Shown one piece after another: positions 1 to 8,160 of a stretch of DNA of 64,000 nucleotides. Made by a program: the position numbers and the translations under genes. The notes beneath the pieces are model-generated. The model worked only from the letters and a program-made list of their open reading frames with translations, did no database searches and was not told where the DNA came from. Each line of letters begins with the position of its first letter. The stretch's first letter is position 1. Origin of the DNA: Actinomadura sp. K4S16 (GTDB lineage Bacteria > Actinomycetota > Actinomycetes > Streptosporangiales > Streptosporangiaceae); the NCBI RefSeq assembly GCF_008327685.1, contig NZ_BDDE01000023.1, positions 1 through 64,000 on the forward strand, read 5' to 3'.

Positions 1-543
1 AAGCAGTACCTCCAGTACGAGGAGGCGGCCGACGTCATCAAGATGTACCACGGCAAGACCGTCCCGGCCTTGGCGCAGACCAAGGCATATGCGCAGGCTC
101 TCCTCAAAGCCGCGGGTCGTGCCGATGAAGCCGAGGCTGAAGCTCAGGCCCGGATGAAGCGCCAGGAGATTTTGCTGCGGAAGGAGCCGCCTTACCTGTG
201 GATTCTCATCGACCAAGAGGTACTCGACAACGTCGTGGGCGGTTGCGAAGTCATGGCGGAGCAGTTGCACCATCTCATCGAGTTGGGGGACACCGACCGC
301 GTCTGCGTCCGCGTCGTCCCGCGCGCTTCGGGGTGGCATCCAGGGCACGACGGGCACTTCCAGGTGATGACGATCAATGGTCGGGGTGTTTCCTACGCCG
401 TCGCGCAGGTCGCCGGGCGGTTGATCGAAGCCGGTGACGAGTCAGCCCTACTCGAAGTACGTTTTGACCAGATCGGGGCACTTGCCCTGCCTCGAACGGA
501 CTCGCAAGCCCTGATGGATCGGATGCTGAGGAAGTACGAGTGA
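1..543 (+). CDS. XRE-DUF5753 regulator, 3' part (partial)
   Basis: The reading frame is open from base 1 and its start lies outside the window, so only the last 180 residues are seen. They match the C-terminal DUF5753 domain of actinomycete XRE regulators (the 'Scr1-type' antitoxin-like family), including YLWILIDQEVLDNVVGG and the tail LMDRMLRKYE. The HTH is off the window. The stop overlaps the next gene by four bases (GTGA), the usual layout for an XRE-DUF5753 gene and its DUF397 partner. The same gene type recurs intact at 37604-38443 and as a decayed copy at 22071-22540. Family assignment is firm; the regulated target is unknown. Confidence 0.85.
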   Translation, partial: KQYLQYEEAADVIKMYHGKTVPALAQTKAYAQALLKAAGRADEAEAEAQARMKRQEILLRKEPPYLWILIDQEVLDNVVGGCEVMAEQLHHLIELGDTDRVCVRVVPRASGWHPGHDGHFQVMTINGRGVSYAVAQVAGRLIEAGDESALLEVRFDQIGALALPRTDSQALMDRMLRKYE

Positions 544-734
544 GCAATTGGCGCAAGAGCTCCCACAGCGGCGGCGGCAATGACGATGCATGCGTGGAGC
601 TGGCGGAGCTGGGCGGTCGGGTGTGGGTGCGGGACTCCAAGGATCCGGATGGGGAACGGCTGGTGTTCGGGCGGGAGGCGTTCGGCGGGCTGCTGGCCCG
701 GCTGAAGCGGGACGACCTCGATCTTCCTCGCTGA
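540..734 (+). CDS. DUF397 small protein
   Basis: This 64-residue protein has the DUF397 signature: WRKSSHSGGG near residue 4, a cysteine and acidic CVELAEL stretch, and VRDSKDPDGERL in the middle. It starts with GTG overlapping the TGA of the XRE-DUF5753 gene, so the two are translationally coupled. DUF397 proteins are the usual small partners of these regulators; a toxin-like or anti-regulator role has been proposed for the family. Two further DUF397 genes lie at 38443 and 38637. Confidence 0.85.
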   Translation: MSNWRKSSHSGGGNDDACVELAELGGRVWVRDSKDPDGERLVFGREAFGGLLARLKRDDLDLPR

Positions 735-907
735 GCGGCCGGCGCGGCGGGCCGACCGGTCGGGGAGAGGTCGGAGATGATCTTGATTTCCTCGTTCGCG
801 GGATAGAAGTCGATCTTGGACTGTAGCGTCGGTCGTGCCGTTCCGGCGTCCGCTGGGGCGCGTTGTCCGGTTCATGGCCGCGTCCTGCGGAGACACCCCG
901 ATCGAGG

Positions 908-2380
908 ATGAGGAAGGCACCTTTGAAACGACCTTCGACGTTAATGGCGGCCATGGCGGCCGCCGTGTTCGCCTTGAACTTCGCGGTTCAATCCGCCTTC
1001 GCGGACGGGTCCGACCCTGCCAGTGTGGTGCGTATATCGGGTAAAAGTGCGCTGCCTTCGGGCTGTGGGCAGCCCGAAGGCGACGGTTATGTGCTGAACC
1101 CGAACACCGAGGTTCAGCCCATGGTGGCTCGTGATCCGAAGCGGCCGTCGCATCTGGTCGCGGTGTACCAGCAGGACCGGTGGAACAGGTACGGGAGCAA
1201 TGGAACCGCCACCGCCGTGTCCGACGACAATGGCGCGACGTGGCGTCCGTCGGCGGAGCAGCCCGCGTTCTCCCGGTGCGACGGCGGTACCGCGGCCAAC
1301 GGCGGCGACTACGACGTCACGACGGACCACTGGGTCACGATCACGCCGTCCGGTGCGGCGGTGACCGCGTCGTTCTCGCTGTCGCGTTCCGGCGAGACGA
1401 CGGCGATCCTGGTGTCGCGGTCCGGTGACGGCGGCATGCACTGGGATCGTCCGGTGACCCTGAAGCGCGACGACGATCCGCGGTTCTTCAACGACCGCCC
1501 CGCGATCACGGCCGATCCGTACCACCCGGGCGTGGTCTACGCGGTGTGGGACCGGGTCGAGACCCGGTCGACCGACACGACGCAGAGCTGGGTACAGCCG
1601 ATCTACATGGCGAAGTCGACCGACGACGGGCGTACCTGGACCACGAAGAAGGTGTACGACTTCCCGACCAACAGCGGCGTCATCGGTACCGAGCTGGTGC
1701 CGCTGGCCGACGGGACGCTGCTGATGGGCATGCACCAGGAGACCGACACCACCGCCGCCACGCAGGTCATCCGCTCGACAGACGGCGGCGACACCTGGTC
1801 GGCGCCGACGCTGAACGTGGCGGCTCCGATGGCCGTGGGCATCAAGGTCCCCGACCCCGACAACTCGGGTGACCCCGTGCGCAACGCCTCGCTGCCGCTG
1901 CTGGCGGCCCGGCCGGGCGGCAAGACGGCGAACATCGTCTGGCAGAGCCAGGACGCCGACGGCACCTTCCACGTCCAGTACGCGGAGTCCAACGACGGCG
2001 GGAAGACCTGGTCCAGCCCGGTTCGCGTGGACAAGACGCCCTCCGGTTCGGCCGTGGTACCGGCGATCGCGGTATCCCCCGGCGGCACCGTGGCGGTCAC
2101 GTACTACGACTTCCGGAAGAACACGTCCGCCGCCGGCCTGCCCACCGACTTCTGGGCCGTGACCTGCGCGCAGGAATGCACGAAGTCCGGATCGTGGCGC
2201 GAGCGGCACATCGAGGGCCCCTTCGACGCGCGGACGGTGCCGTCGACGAGTTCCGGTCGGATGCTCGGTGACTACACCGGCCTGGTCTCGACCGGCTCGG
2301 CCTTCGTGGCCGTCTACGGCGTGGCCACCGGCGACACCGCCAACCCGGTGGACATCCACAGCGCGACCTTCTACAACTGA
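908..2380 (+). CDS. Secreted sialidase-like (BNR/Asp-box) protein
   Basis: I chose the ATG at 908 (490 residues) over an upstream TTG at 863 because it gives a clean Sec signal peptide: MRKAPLKRPSTL, a hydrophobic run of about 18 residues, then an AFA-DG cleavage site. The mature protein carries at least five Asp boxes of the S-x-D-x-G-x-x-W type (SDDNGATW, SGDGGMHW, STDDGRTW, STDGGDTW, SNDGGKTW), which mark a six-bladed beta-propeller of the sialidase/BNR superfamily. It probably acts outside the cell on glycans. Asp boxes alone do not prove sialidase catalysis, so the substrate is open. Two strong hairpins follow the stop codon. Confidence 0.8.
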   Translation: MRKAPLKRPSTLMAAMAAAVFALNFAVQSAFADGSDPASVVRISGKSALPSGCGQPEGDGYVLNPNTEVQPMVARDPKRPSHLVAVYQQDRWNRYGSNGTATAVSDDNGATWRPSAEQPAFSRCDGGTAANGGDYDVTTDHWVTITPSGAAVTASFSLSRSGETTAILVSRSGDGGMHWDRPVTLKRDDDPRFFNDRPAITADPYHPGVVYAVWDRVETRSTDTTQSWVQPIYMAKSTDDGRTWTTKKVYDFPTNSGVIGTELVPLADGTLLMGMHQETDTTAATQVIRSTDGGDTWSAPTLNVAAPMAVGIKVPDPDNSGDPVRNASLPLLAARPGGKTANIVWQSQDADGTFHVQYAESNDGGKTWSSPVRVDKTPSGSAVVPAIAVSPGGTVAVTYYDFRKNTSAAGLPTDFWAVTCAQECTKSGSWRERHIEGPFDARTVPSTSSGRMLGDYTGLVSTGSAFVAVYGVATGDTANPVDIHSATFYN

Positions 2381-2384
2381 GCGC

Positions 2385-2431
2385 CGGGGTGCGCCCCGCC
2401 GACCCTCGAAGTTCGGGCGGGTCGCACCCCG
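2385..2431 (+). terminator. GC-rich hairpin behind sialidase gene
   Basis: CGGGGTGCG at 2385-2393 pairs perfectly with CGCACCCCG at 2423-2431, with a further CCCGCC/GGCGGG pairing inside. It starts five bases after the stop codon. No T-run follows, as is common in actinomycetes. Confidence 0.6.
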
Positions 2432-2456
2432 TGCCCAACGGATCACCGCGTAGCCG

Positions 2457-2490
2457 CGCCCCTTCCGCAACGGTCGCTGCGGAAGGGGCG
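2457..2490 (+). terminator. Second, 13-bp perfect hairpin
   Basis: CGCCCCTTCCGCA (2457-2469) pairs without mismatch with TGCGGAAGGGGCG (2478-2490) around an 8-base loop. It very likely insulates the sialidase gene from the winged-helix gene at 2584. Confidence 0.7.
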
Positions 2491-2583
2491 TGAGCGCCTT
2501 TGGGCTGACGAACGTCCGCCGACCGGCTGAATGTCAGAGCGCCTGCCTAGGCTGTTCCCGGTTCGAGTCCAGGAGATGGGGGC

Positions 2584-3663
2584 GTGGTGCGGGACATCGA
2601 CATCGCTCGTTGGCGGTTGCGCTCTCAGCACCTGGTCTGGCCCTACGTCGGGTCGGCGGGTGAGGCGGTGGGATCACTGCTGGCCGTCCAGGCGGAGAAC
2701 TCCAGCCAGGCGGCTTGGGCCGTGGCCTCCCGCACACGGAACCCCGACCGGGCCGATCTGGCGACCCTCCTCGACGACGGCGCCATCGTGCGCACGCATG
2801 TGCTGCGCCCGACGTGGCACTTCGTGCGAGCCGAGGACGTCGGCTGGCTGCTCGACCTGACCGGTCCTCGTGTCCGCCAGGTCACCGGCCGGCAGCTGCG
2901 CGATACCCACGGCCTCGACGAACGTGCCATCGACCGGGCGGTCGCCGCCGTCATGGAGGCGTTGGCGAGCCGTGGCCATCTCACGCGCAAGCAGTTGGCT
3001 GAGGAGTTGCGCGAGCGCGGTGTCCAGGGCGGCGGGCAGATGCCGGTCATCCTGCTGGCCCACGCCGAGTTGGACGGCCTGATCTGCAGCGGGCGACCCG
3101 TCGAGGGCGAACACACCTACGCGCTCATGTCCGAGCGCGTGCCGGCACCACGGCGCCTCGACCGGACCGAGGCCCTGGCCGAACTCGCGCTGCGGTACTT
3201 CACCGGGCATGGCCCGGCGACCGAACGGGACCTCGCCTACTGGGCGACGCTCACCCTCACCGACGTGCGTGCCGGCCTGCACCAGGTGCGTGATCGGCTC
3301 GACTCGTTCCAGCACGACGGGCGCACTTTCTGGCACGCGCCCGGAGAAGCTCCCGACGGACCGCAGGACCCCGGGGGCCACCTCTTGCAGATCCTCGACG
3401 AGACGTATCGCGGCTATCAGGACTCCCGCTGGGTGCTGGACGCCGCCGGCGACGTGCCGCGCACCCGGGAGGCCGCGATCGGGATGGCCCTGGTCGACGC
3501 CCAGCTCTCCGCCTCCATGCGACGCACCGTCGGCCGCGACCATGTGCGGTTCGACCTGCGGCCTTACCGGGCGCTGACACGTCCGCAGCTCGAAGCCCTC
3601 GACCAGGCCGCCAGACGGTACGGCGAGTACCTGCGGCTCCAACCCAAGGTCACGCTTCTCTGA
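2584..3663 (+). CDS. AlkZ/YcaQ-like winged-helix DNA-binding protein
   Basis: This 359-residue protein resembles the winged-helix proteins grouped with the DNA glycosylase AlkZ family (HTH_42). Typical stretches are the N-terminal LLAVQAENSSQAAWAVASRT, IVRTHVLRPTWHFV around residue 70, and the C-terminal FDLRPYRALTRPQLEAL. The start is GTG at 2584, eight bases after AGGAG. Biochemically studied members excise interstrand crosslinks or alkylated bases; many actinomycete paralogues have no assigned substrate, so a repair role here is inference. A paralogue with a nonsense codon lies at 29334-30440. Confidence 0.75.
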   Translation: MVRDIDIARWRLRSQHLVWPYVGSAGEAVGSLLAVQAENSSQAAWAVASRTRNPDRADLATLLDDGAIVRTHVLRPTWHFVRAEDVGWLLDLTGPRVRQVTGRQLRDTHGLDERAIDRAVAAVMEALASRGHLTRKQLAEELRERGVQGGGQMPVILLAHAELDGLICSGRPVEGEHTYALMSERVPAPRRLDRTEALAELALRYFTGHGPATERDLAYWATLTLTDVRAGLHQVRDRLDSFQHDGRTFWHAPGEAPDGPQDPGGHLLQILDETYRGYQDSRWVLDAAGDVPRTREAAIGMALVDAQLSASMRRTVGRDHVRFDLRPYRALTRPQLEALDQAARRYGEYLRLQPKVTLL

Positions 3664-3756
3664 CCGTACGTCCGATCCCGCGGTGCGGCATGCCCTCCCC
3701 GTTTGGGACGACCTTTATGGCTGGACTTCGGGACCGTGACGAACGATCATCCCTCC

Positions 3757-4356
3757 ATGAAGATCCTGCTCATCGGCGCGAACGGCACCCTCGGAAGCGC
3801 CGTCCACAGCGCCTTGCGGAAGCGTGACCACCAGATCGTCACCGCCTCGCGCTCGGGCTCCGACATCTCCGTCGACATCACCGACCCGGACTCCATCCGG
3901 TCGATGTACGAACGGGCGGGCCGGGTCGACGCCGTGGCGAACACCGCGGGCAGCGTTCCGTGGAAGCCCTTCACCGAGCTGAGCGCCCAGGACATGCGAG
4001 ACGGCCTCACCGGCAAGGCGCTCAGCCAGATCGAACTCGTCCGTCAAGGCAGCATGCTCATGGGCGGGGAGGCCTCGTTCACTCTCATCACCGGCGTCCT
4101 CACTCGTGACCCGGTCGTCACCGGCTCGGTGGCGTCCACGGTGAACGGCGCCGTCGAGGCGTTCGTCCGAGCCGCCGCGATCGAACTTCCGCACCGCCAG
4201 CGGATCAACGCCGTGAGCCCCACCGTCTTCGCCGAGTCGATGGACGTCTACGGCGACCTGTTCGCCGGTTTCCAGCCCGTCCCGGTCGCCGTCGCCGCCG
4301 ACGCCTACATCCGCTCGATCGAGGGCCGCCAGACCGGCCAGGTGTACACGATGTGA
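3757..4356 (+). CDS. Short-chain dehydrogenase (short, no YxxxK)
   Basis: The ATG at 3757 starts directly at the Rossmann strand MKILLIGANGTLGSAV, with the G-x-x-G-x-x-G dinucleotide motif; an upstream in-frame start at 3703 would add an unlikely leader. The protein is 199 residues, matching a known group of short SDR-fold proteins. ANTAG is visible near residue 67. At the place of the classical Y-x-x-x-K there is STVNGAVEAF, so the catalytic tyrosine and lysine are missing, as is typical of this subgroup, and the activity is uncertain. It stands alone between two unrelated genes. Confidence 0.75.
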   Translation: MKILLIGANGTLGSAVHSALRKRDHQIVTASRSGSDISVDITDPDSIRSMYERAGRVDAVANTAGSVPWKPFTELSAQDMRDGLTGKALSQIELVRQGSMLMGGEASFTLITGVLTRDPVVTGSVASTVNGAVEAFVRAAAIELPHRQRINAVSPTVFAESMDVYGDLFAGFQPVPVAVAADAYIRSIEGRQTGQVYTM

Positions 4357-4503
4357 CCCCACGCTCCGGTCCCGCGACGAACCGCCTCCCTCACCGTCCG
4401 GACGGAGATCCGCGTTTTCCGGTCTCCATACCTCCTCGCAATTCAGGTGGGCGTCCATAAACGAGTCGCCAGGCCGGGAGTTCGTCGGTAGCGTTGCTTG
4501 GCT

Positions 4504-5100
4504 ATGGAAAATTTTGGGCAGTTTCTCAATGTCATTGATGTGGAAGCGACCTGTTGGGAGGGACGTCCGCCGCCCGGGGAGGTCAGCGAGATCATCGAGA
4601 TCGGGCTCTGCGTGGTGGACGTGGAGGCGCGGAAGCGGGTGGCCAAGCACCGCATTCTGGTCCGCCCTGCCCGCTCGGCGGTAAGTGCGTTCTGTACTGA
4701 GTTGACCGGGCTGACCTCGGCCGAAGTCGAGGGCGGGCTCGAATTCAGGGAGGCGTGCGCCCTCCTGGAACGGGAGCATCGGTCGAGGTCCCGCGCCTGG
4801 GCGAGCTGGGGTGACTACGACCGCAGGCAGTTCGAACACCAGTGTTCGGGCGGCCGGGTGTCCTACCCGTTCAGCTCGCGGCACACCAACGCCAAGCGGG
4901 CCTTCACCGAGTGCTTCGGCCTCCGCAGGAAGCCCGGGATGAGCGCGGCACTTGACCACGCCGGCCTGCCCCTGGAGGGCCGTCACCACAGCGGACCCGA
5001 CGACGCCTGGAACATCGCCGCCCTGATGCTCGAGATCAGCGCCCGCGGGGCCTGGCCCGGCTCGGACGAGAAGGTATCCCAGCCCACCGGCCGGCGTTGA
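4504..5100 (+). CDS. DEDDh 3'-5' exonuclease (ERI-1/KapD-like)
   Basis: This 198-residue protein begins with the exonuclease motif I, NVIDVEATCW (Asp and Glu, residues about 11-13), followed by SEIIEIGLCVVD. Motif II is WASWGDYDRRQF and motif III is HHSGPDDAWNIA, giving a DEDDh active site. The layout fits the ERI-1/KapD group, which trims RNA or single-stranded ends. ATG at 4504 is preferred over the TTG at 4498. The natural substrate cannot be read from sequence. Confidence 0.8.
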   Translation: MENFGQFLNVIDVEATCWEGRPPPGEVSEIIEIGLCVVDVEARKRVAKHRILVRPARSAVSAFCTELTGLTSAEVEGGLEFREACALLEREHRSRSRAWASWGDYDRRQFEHQCSGGRVSYPFSSRHTNAKRAFTECFGLRRKPGMSAALDHAGLPLEGRHHSGPDDAWNIAALMLEISARGAWPGSDEKVSQPTGRR

Positions 5101-5305
5101 CCATCACGTGACCGTGGCGTGATCGTCGGGCGCGGTCGGTGCGTGACGGAGCAGAACCGGCTGGCCGCCGTGGTGCTGGAACACGACTAGCGGCATCAGT
5201 GCGGGCCTCGCACCGATGGGCCTCTCTGCTGATCCTGAGACCCGCCGGAGGCCGCCCCAGCCCAGTTCGCCTGTCAGCACCCGTGGGAGGAGGCAGGAGA
5301 CTAGG

Positions 5306-5321
5306 TTAAGGCTATCCTTAA
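5306..5321. promoter_or_regulatory. Palindromic operator candidate of the HigBA-type operon
   Basis: TTAAGG-ctat-CCTTAA is a perfect 6+6 inverted repeat ending seven bases before the Shine-Dalgarno of the toxin gene. HigA/XRE antitoxins usually repress their own promoters from such palindromes, so autoregulation is inferred. Confidence 0.5.
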
Positions 5322-5341
5322 GTTTCGAAGGAGGACCGTCG

Positions 5342-5704
5342 TTGACCTGGGCCGTGAAAGTGACCGAGGAGTACGCGACGTGGTTCCGTACCTTGATCAA
5401 AGAGGATCTCGGCTCTGCCACGCAGGTCGCCCAGGCCGTGGCGGCACTACGGGAAGAGGGCCCGACCTTGGGCAGACCCCTGGTCGACCGCCTCAAAGGC
5501 AGCAACCTGCACCACCTCAAGGAGCTACGACCCGGTTCCCGCGGCCGATCCGAGATAAGGATAATCTTCGCATTCGACCCGACACGATCAGCGCTCCTTC
5601 TGCTCGGCGGCGACAAGGCGGGCAACTGGGAGCGGTGGTACCGCGACAAGATCCCACTGGCCGAACAGCTCTACATCGACCACACCACCCAAGAGGAGGA
5701 GTGA
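5342..5704 (+). CDS. RelE/ParE-superfamily toxin (HigB, Gp49-like)
   Basis: A strong AAGGAGG at 5328-5334 sits seven bases before the TTG at 5342, so I use that start (120 residues) and reject a much longer upstream extension. The pattern LGRPLVDRLKGSNLHHLKELR, RIIFAFDPTRSALLLLGGDK and a WYRDKIPLAEQLY tail is characteristic of phage-Gp49-like HigB toxins, which are ribosome-dependent mRNA interferases. Toxin precedes antitoxin, the HigBA order. The stop overlaps the GTG at 5701 by three bases. Confidence 0.85.
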   Translation: MTWAVKVTEEYATWFRTLIKEDLGSATQVAQAVAALREEGPTLGRPLVDRLKGSNLHHLKELRPGSRGRSEIRIIFAFDPTRSALLLLGGDKAGNWERWYRDKIPLAEQLYIDHTTQEEE

Positions 5705-5706
5705 CC

Positions 5707-6054
5707 GTGCCCAAGCGCACTCCGCAGGACTGGGAAACCCTGGAACAAGAACTGCACGCCGCCGGCGTCTCCCCTTCCGAGATCGAGTCCGGAGCACGCA
5801 GGCTCCTCGCCGAGACGCGCGGACACCAGCTCGCCGAAGCCCGCAAGCACGCTGGCCTCGGCCAGAAGGACCTCGCCGCTGGCATGGGCGTGAGCGTCGC
5901 CCGCATCTCCCAGATCGAACACGGTGAGGTCACCTCCATCGAGGTCATCGCCCGATACGTCGAGGCACTCGGAGGACACCTCGACCTGGTGGCCGACTTC
6001 GGCGACCACACCATGAGGCTTCCCGTCACCGACCGGCCCACCAACGCCGCCTGA
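5707..6054 (+). CDS. XRE antitoxin of the HigBA-type pair
   Basis: This protein of about 115 residues has an N-terminal region with LEQELHAAGVSPSEIESG and then a Cro/C1 HTH at about residues 45-95 (LAEARKHAGLGQKDLAAGMG, VSVARISQIEHGEV). It is the cognate antitoxin and probable repressor for the toxin encoded immediately upstream. GTG codons at 5701 and 5707 are both possible; 5707 places GGAGG at proper spacing. A hairpin with a T-run ends the operon. Confidence 0.85.
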   Translation: MPKRTPQDWETLEQELHAAGVSPSEIESGARRLLAETRGHQLAEARKHAGLGQKDLAAGMGVSVARISQIEHGEVTSIEVIARYVEALGGHLDLVADFGDHTMRLPVTDRPTNAA

Positions 6055-6058
6055 CGCT

Positions 6059-6117
6059 GCCCCCCAGCCACCACGGCAACCGCACTTGAGGTCAGGACGT
6101 GCCGGTGGGGGGCTTTT
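6059..6117 (+). terminator. Rho-independent terminator of the HigBA operon
   Basis: GCCCCCC at 6059-6065 (with ACC a little downstream) pairs with GGTGGGGGGC at 6104-6113, followed by TTTTT. It lies five bases after the antitoxin stop. Confidence 0.6.
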
Positions 6118-6234
6118 TGCGGTCTGCGGTGGGCTTGGCTCGGCGGGTTCGGGCGGCGGCGTTGCCGTCCGCGTTGGCCTGGTCGGGAGTCGGCCGAGGC
6201 CGCATTGGGACGGAGGGTCAGGAGGTCTTCGTCG

Positions 6235-7165
6235 CGGATGCGGTCGATCGAGGGGCTGGCCGCCGCCAAGGTCGTCCTGGTCACCGACCGGACGCAGCTG
6301 CAAAGGCAACTCTCCAGGACGCTGATGACCGGCGAGGAGATCCAGGAGGCCGCAAGCGTCAAGAAGGCCAAGCGGCTCCTCTCGGAGCACGGGCCGGGCA
6401 TTGTCGCCGTGATGATCCTGAAGCAACAGGACGTGGCCGCCCGGAAGTCCGACGGGGGCCGAGCGAGACGGCGCCCTCGCTCGGCGAGCTGAAACGCCGA
6501 CGAGTCGGTCGTCATCCTGAACGACGAGGCGCACCGGTCGCACGGCTCGCGGCTGGACACGAACCTCTTCGAAGCGCTGCCCGACTGCGCACGAATCGGC
6601 TTCACCGGTACGCCGATCATCATGGGCAAGAAGAAGCGGACCAGCCAGATCTTCGGCCCGGTCATCGACCGCTACCCGCTCGCCGACGCTGAGGCGGACG
6701 GCGCGGTCGTGCGGATCTTCTACGAGGGCAACACCGTCAAGGGCGCCGTCCGCGACGGGCGCGACCTCGACGAGGTCTTCGAGAGATGTTCGCCGAGTAG
6801 AGCGAGCAGGAGCGCGAGGCGCTCCAGCGCCGGTACGCCACCCGGGGCGACGTCCTCGAAGCCGAAAAGCTGATCGAAGCCAAGGCCCGGCACATGCTGC
6901 GCCACTACGTCGCCGGGGTGCTGTTCGGCGGGTTCAAGGCGCAAATCGTCGCCAACGGCAGGGGGCGACGATCCGCTACCGCGAGGCCCTGATCAAGGCC
7001 CGGGACCGGCTGGTCGCGGAGGCCGAGGCGATCCCGTCCCGGCTGCATCGAGGTCAACCGGGGCCGGGATCCCGGCCGCTACCGGATGCTGAGCGAGCGG
7101 CTCGAAGAGATCCTCCACGATACGCCGACAACTGGGAACAGCAGGCGGCTCTGCTGCCTCCTCCG
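6235..7165 (+). pseudogene. Decayed type I restriction R subunit (HsdR helicase part)
   Basis: Pieces of an HsdR-type translocase appear in changing frames: VVLVTDRTQLQRQL (6268 on), then after a stop and frame change VILNDEAHRSHG (DEAH box) and ARIGFTGTPI (motif III), then IFYEGNTVKG. Later comes EKLIEAKARHMLRHYVAG, and after another shift RYREALIKARDRLVAE and SERLEEIL. The Walker A and nuclease part upstream is gone. The sequence differs from the intact HsdR at 26801-29239 (DECH box), so it is a remnant of another system. It cannot produce a working enzyme. Confidence 0.75.
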
Positions 7166-7968
7166 CGACCCAAGCCAGAGCGGGCGCTATGGATACGTCG
7201 CTGCGTCACCTCCGGCACACCTCCGCATCAGCATGATGTTGCAGTCATAGATCGTCACTGTCGGTGACGGAATATACTTTGTAAAGCCTTATCAAGGAAC
7301 GTAGATGCTCTTCGCTCCTGTCGGAGTGCTTACTACTGCCGGTAGTTGTCGACGGCGTCGCGCTGGAATGCGACCGTACTCACGGGTATCTCGATGACGA
7401 GCCATCGCTTGACGTCTGACCGTCGCATGTAAAGCGTCCGACTCGCCACGTAATGAGCAGTTCTGCATGATTCGCACGCATGATCGAAAACACTAATCAT
7501 GATCGTTTGCTCACTCTTAGTAGTGATATGGGCGACATCGGCGACAAGGGGCAACGTGTGCGCAACTTTGGGGCCGTGGAGGAGTAGAGTCGTTGCCTAG
7601 TGCGGAAACGCGACTCTTCCGGTCCTGTCACGCTGTCCTCGCCGGGGTGGCAGACGCTGCGGAGCCAGTTGACCGAACGCGGTCCGGGCAGAACGCGGTT
7701 CGGGGAGCGGGTGGGCCAGGAGGTATCGATAAGCGGCACTTCGTGATCAGTCCAGATGGGGCTCACGGCATTTCCTGTAAGGGGAACTAGGAGACGGACC
7801 CGGCCGTGGCCCTTTTCTTATAGATCTTGTCCGGGAAGCGAAAAGCGGAAAGCCCGGATAAGCCGAGGGCCGTCATCCCTACCGCCGGTTGTTGGCGCAG
7901 CTCACCGGTAGGTTGACGGCCCTCACCCCGCAAGACCCGTCCCGATTTCACTAGAGGAGAGCCCTGGG
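7166..7968. other. Gene-poor, lower-GC stretch
   Basis: About 800 bases follow the HsdR wreck without a gene I can support. GC content is visibly lower than the surroundings around 7260-7510. A small hairpin CGTCAC-tgtcg-GTGACG lies at 7253-7269. A minus-strand frame from ATG 7500 (or 7554) to 7333 gives 55-73 residues with three cysteines or histidines near the start (HACESC) and a plausible helix MRRSDVKRWLVIEI, but no recognised family and no clear ribosome site. A plus-strand frame at 7593-7790 looks random. Confidence 0.4.
7865..7924 (+). promoter_or_regulatory. 60-nt two-segment hairpin in the leader of a small gene pair
   Basis: GAGGGCCGTCA (7865-7875) pairs with TGACGGCCCTC (7914-7924) and, inside it, CCTACCG (7878-7884) pairs with CGGTAGG (7906-7912), giving an 18-bp stem with a 2/1 internal loop. 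It ends 45 bases before the GTG at 7969. It may be a structured mRNA leader, a small RNA or a terminator without a T-run. Confidence 0.5.
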
Positions 7969-8160
7969 GTGGTTTTAATGCATCACAGGAGCGTTGGTGC
8001 CGGGAAAGACTCGGCACTACCCATACCTGAGCACATTGTGGTTCCACCGTACGGCAAAGCCGCACAGGTTGATACCTACTCCGCCGCTTTGTTGGGGAGC
8101 ATGTCCGATGCCGGTCCGTGCCGCACCGCGGCGCAGAGCGGGGAGGCGAGGCGGCGGTGA
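7969..8160 (+). CDS. Small hypothetical protein coupled to the next gene
   Basis: AGAGGAGA at 7953-7960 lies eight bases before this GTG, an excellent ribosome site, and the stop overlaps the GTG of the next gene (GTGA). The 63-residue product (MVLMHHRSVGAGKDSALPIP at the N-terminus, EARRR at the C-terminus) matches no family I know. Codon choice is less GC-biased than in neighbouring genes, so it may be recently acquired or serve only as a coupling leader. Confidence 0.4.
   Translation: MVLMHHRSVGAGKDSALPIPEHIVVPPYGKAAQVDTYSAALLGSMSDAGPCRTAAQSGEARRR

Noticed and set aside
941..2470. 509-codon minus-strand frame opposite the sialidase-like gene
   Set aside because: It mirrors a gene with signal peptide and Asp boxes; the composition is Arg/Val/Gly/His-rich without domains.
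3715..4989. 424-codon minus-strand frame across the SDR and exonuclease genes
   Set aside because: Both plus-strand genes have clear motifs; this frame has none.
7593..7790. 65-codon plus-strand ORF in the gene-poor stretch
   Set aside because: No ribosome site, no similarity that I recognise, and random-looking composition.
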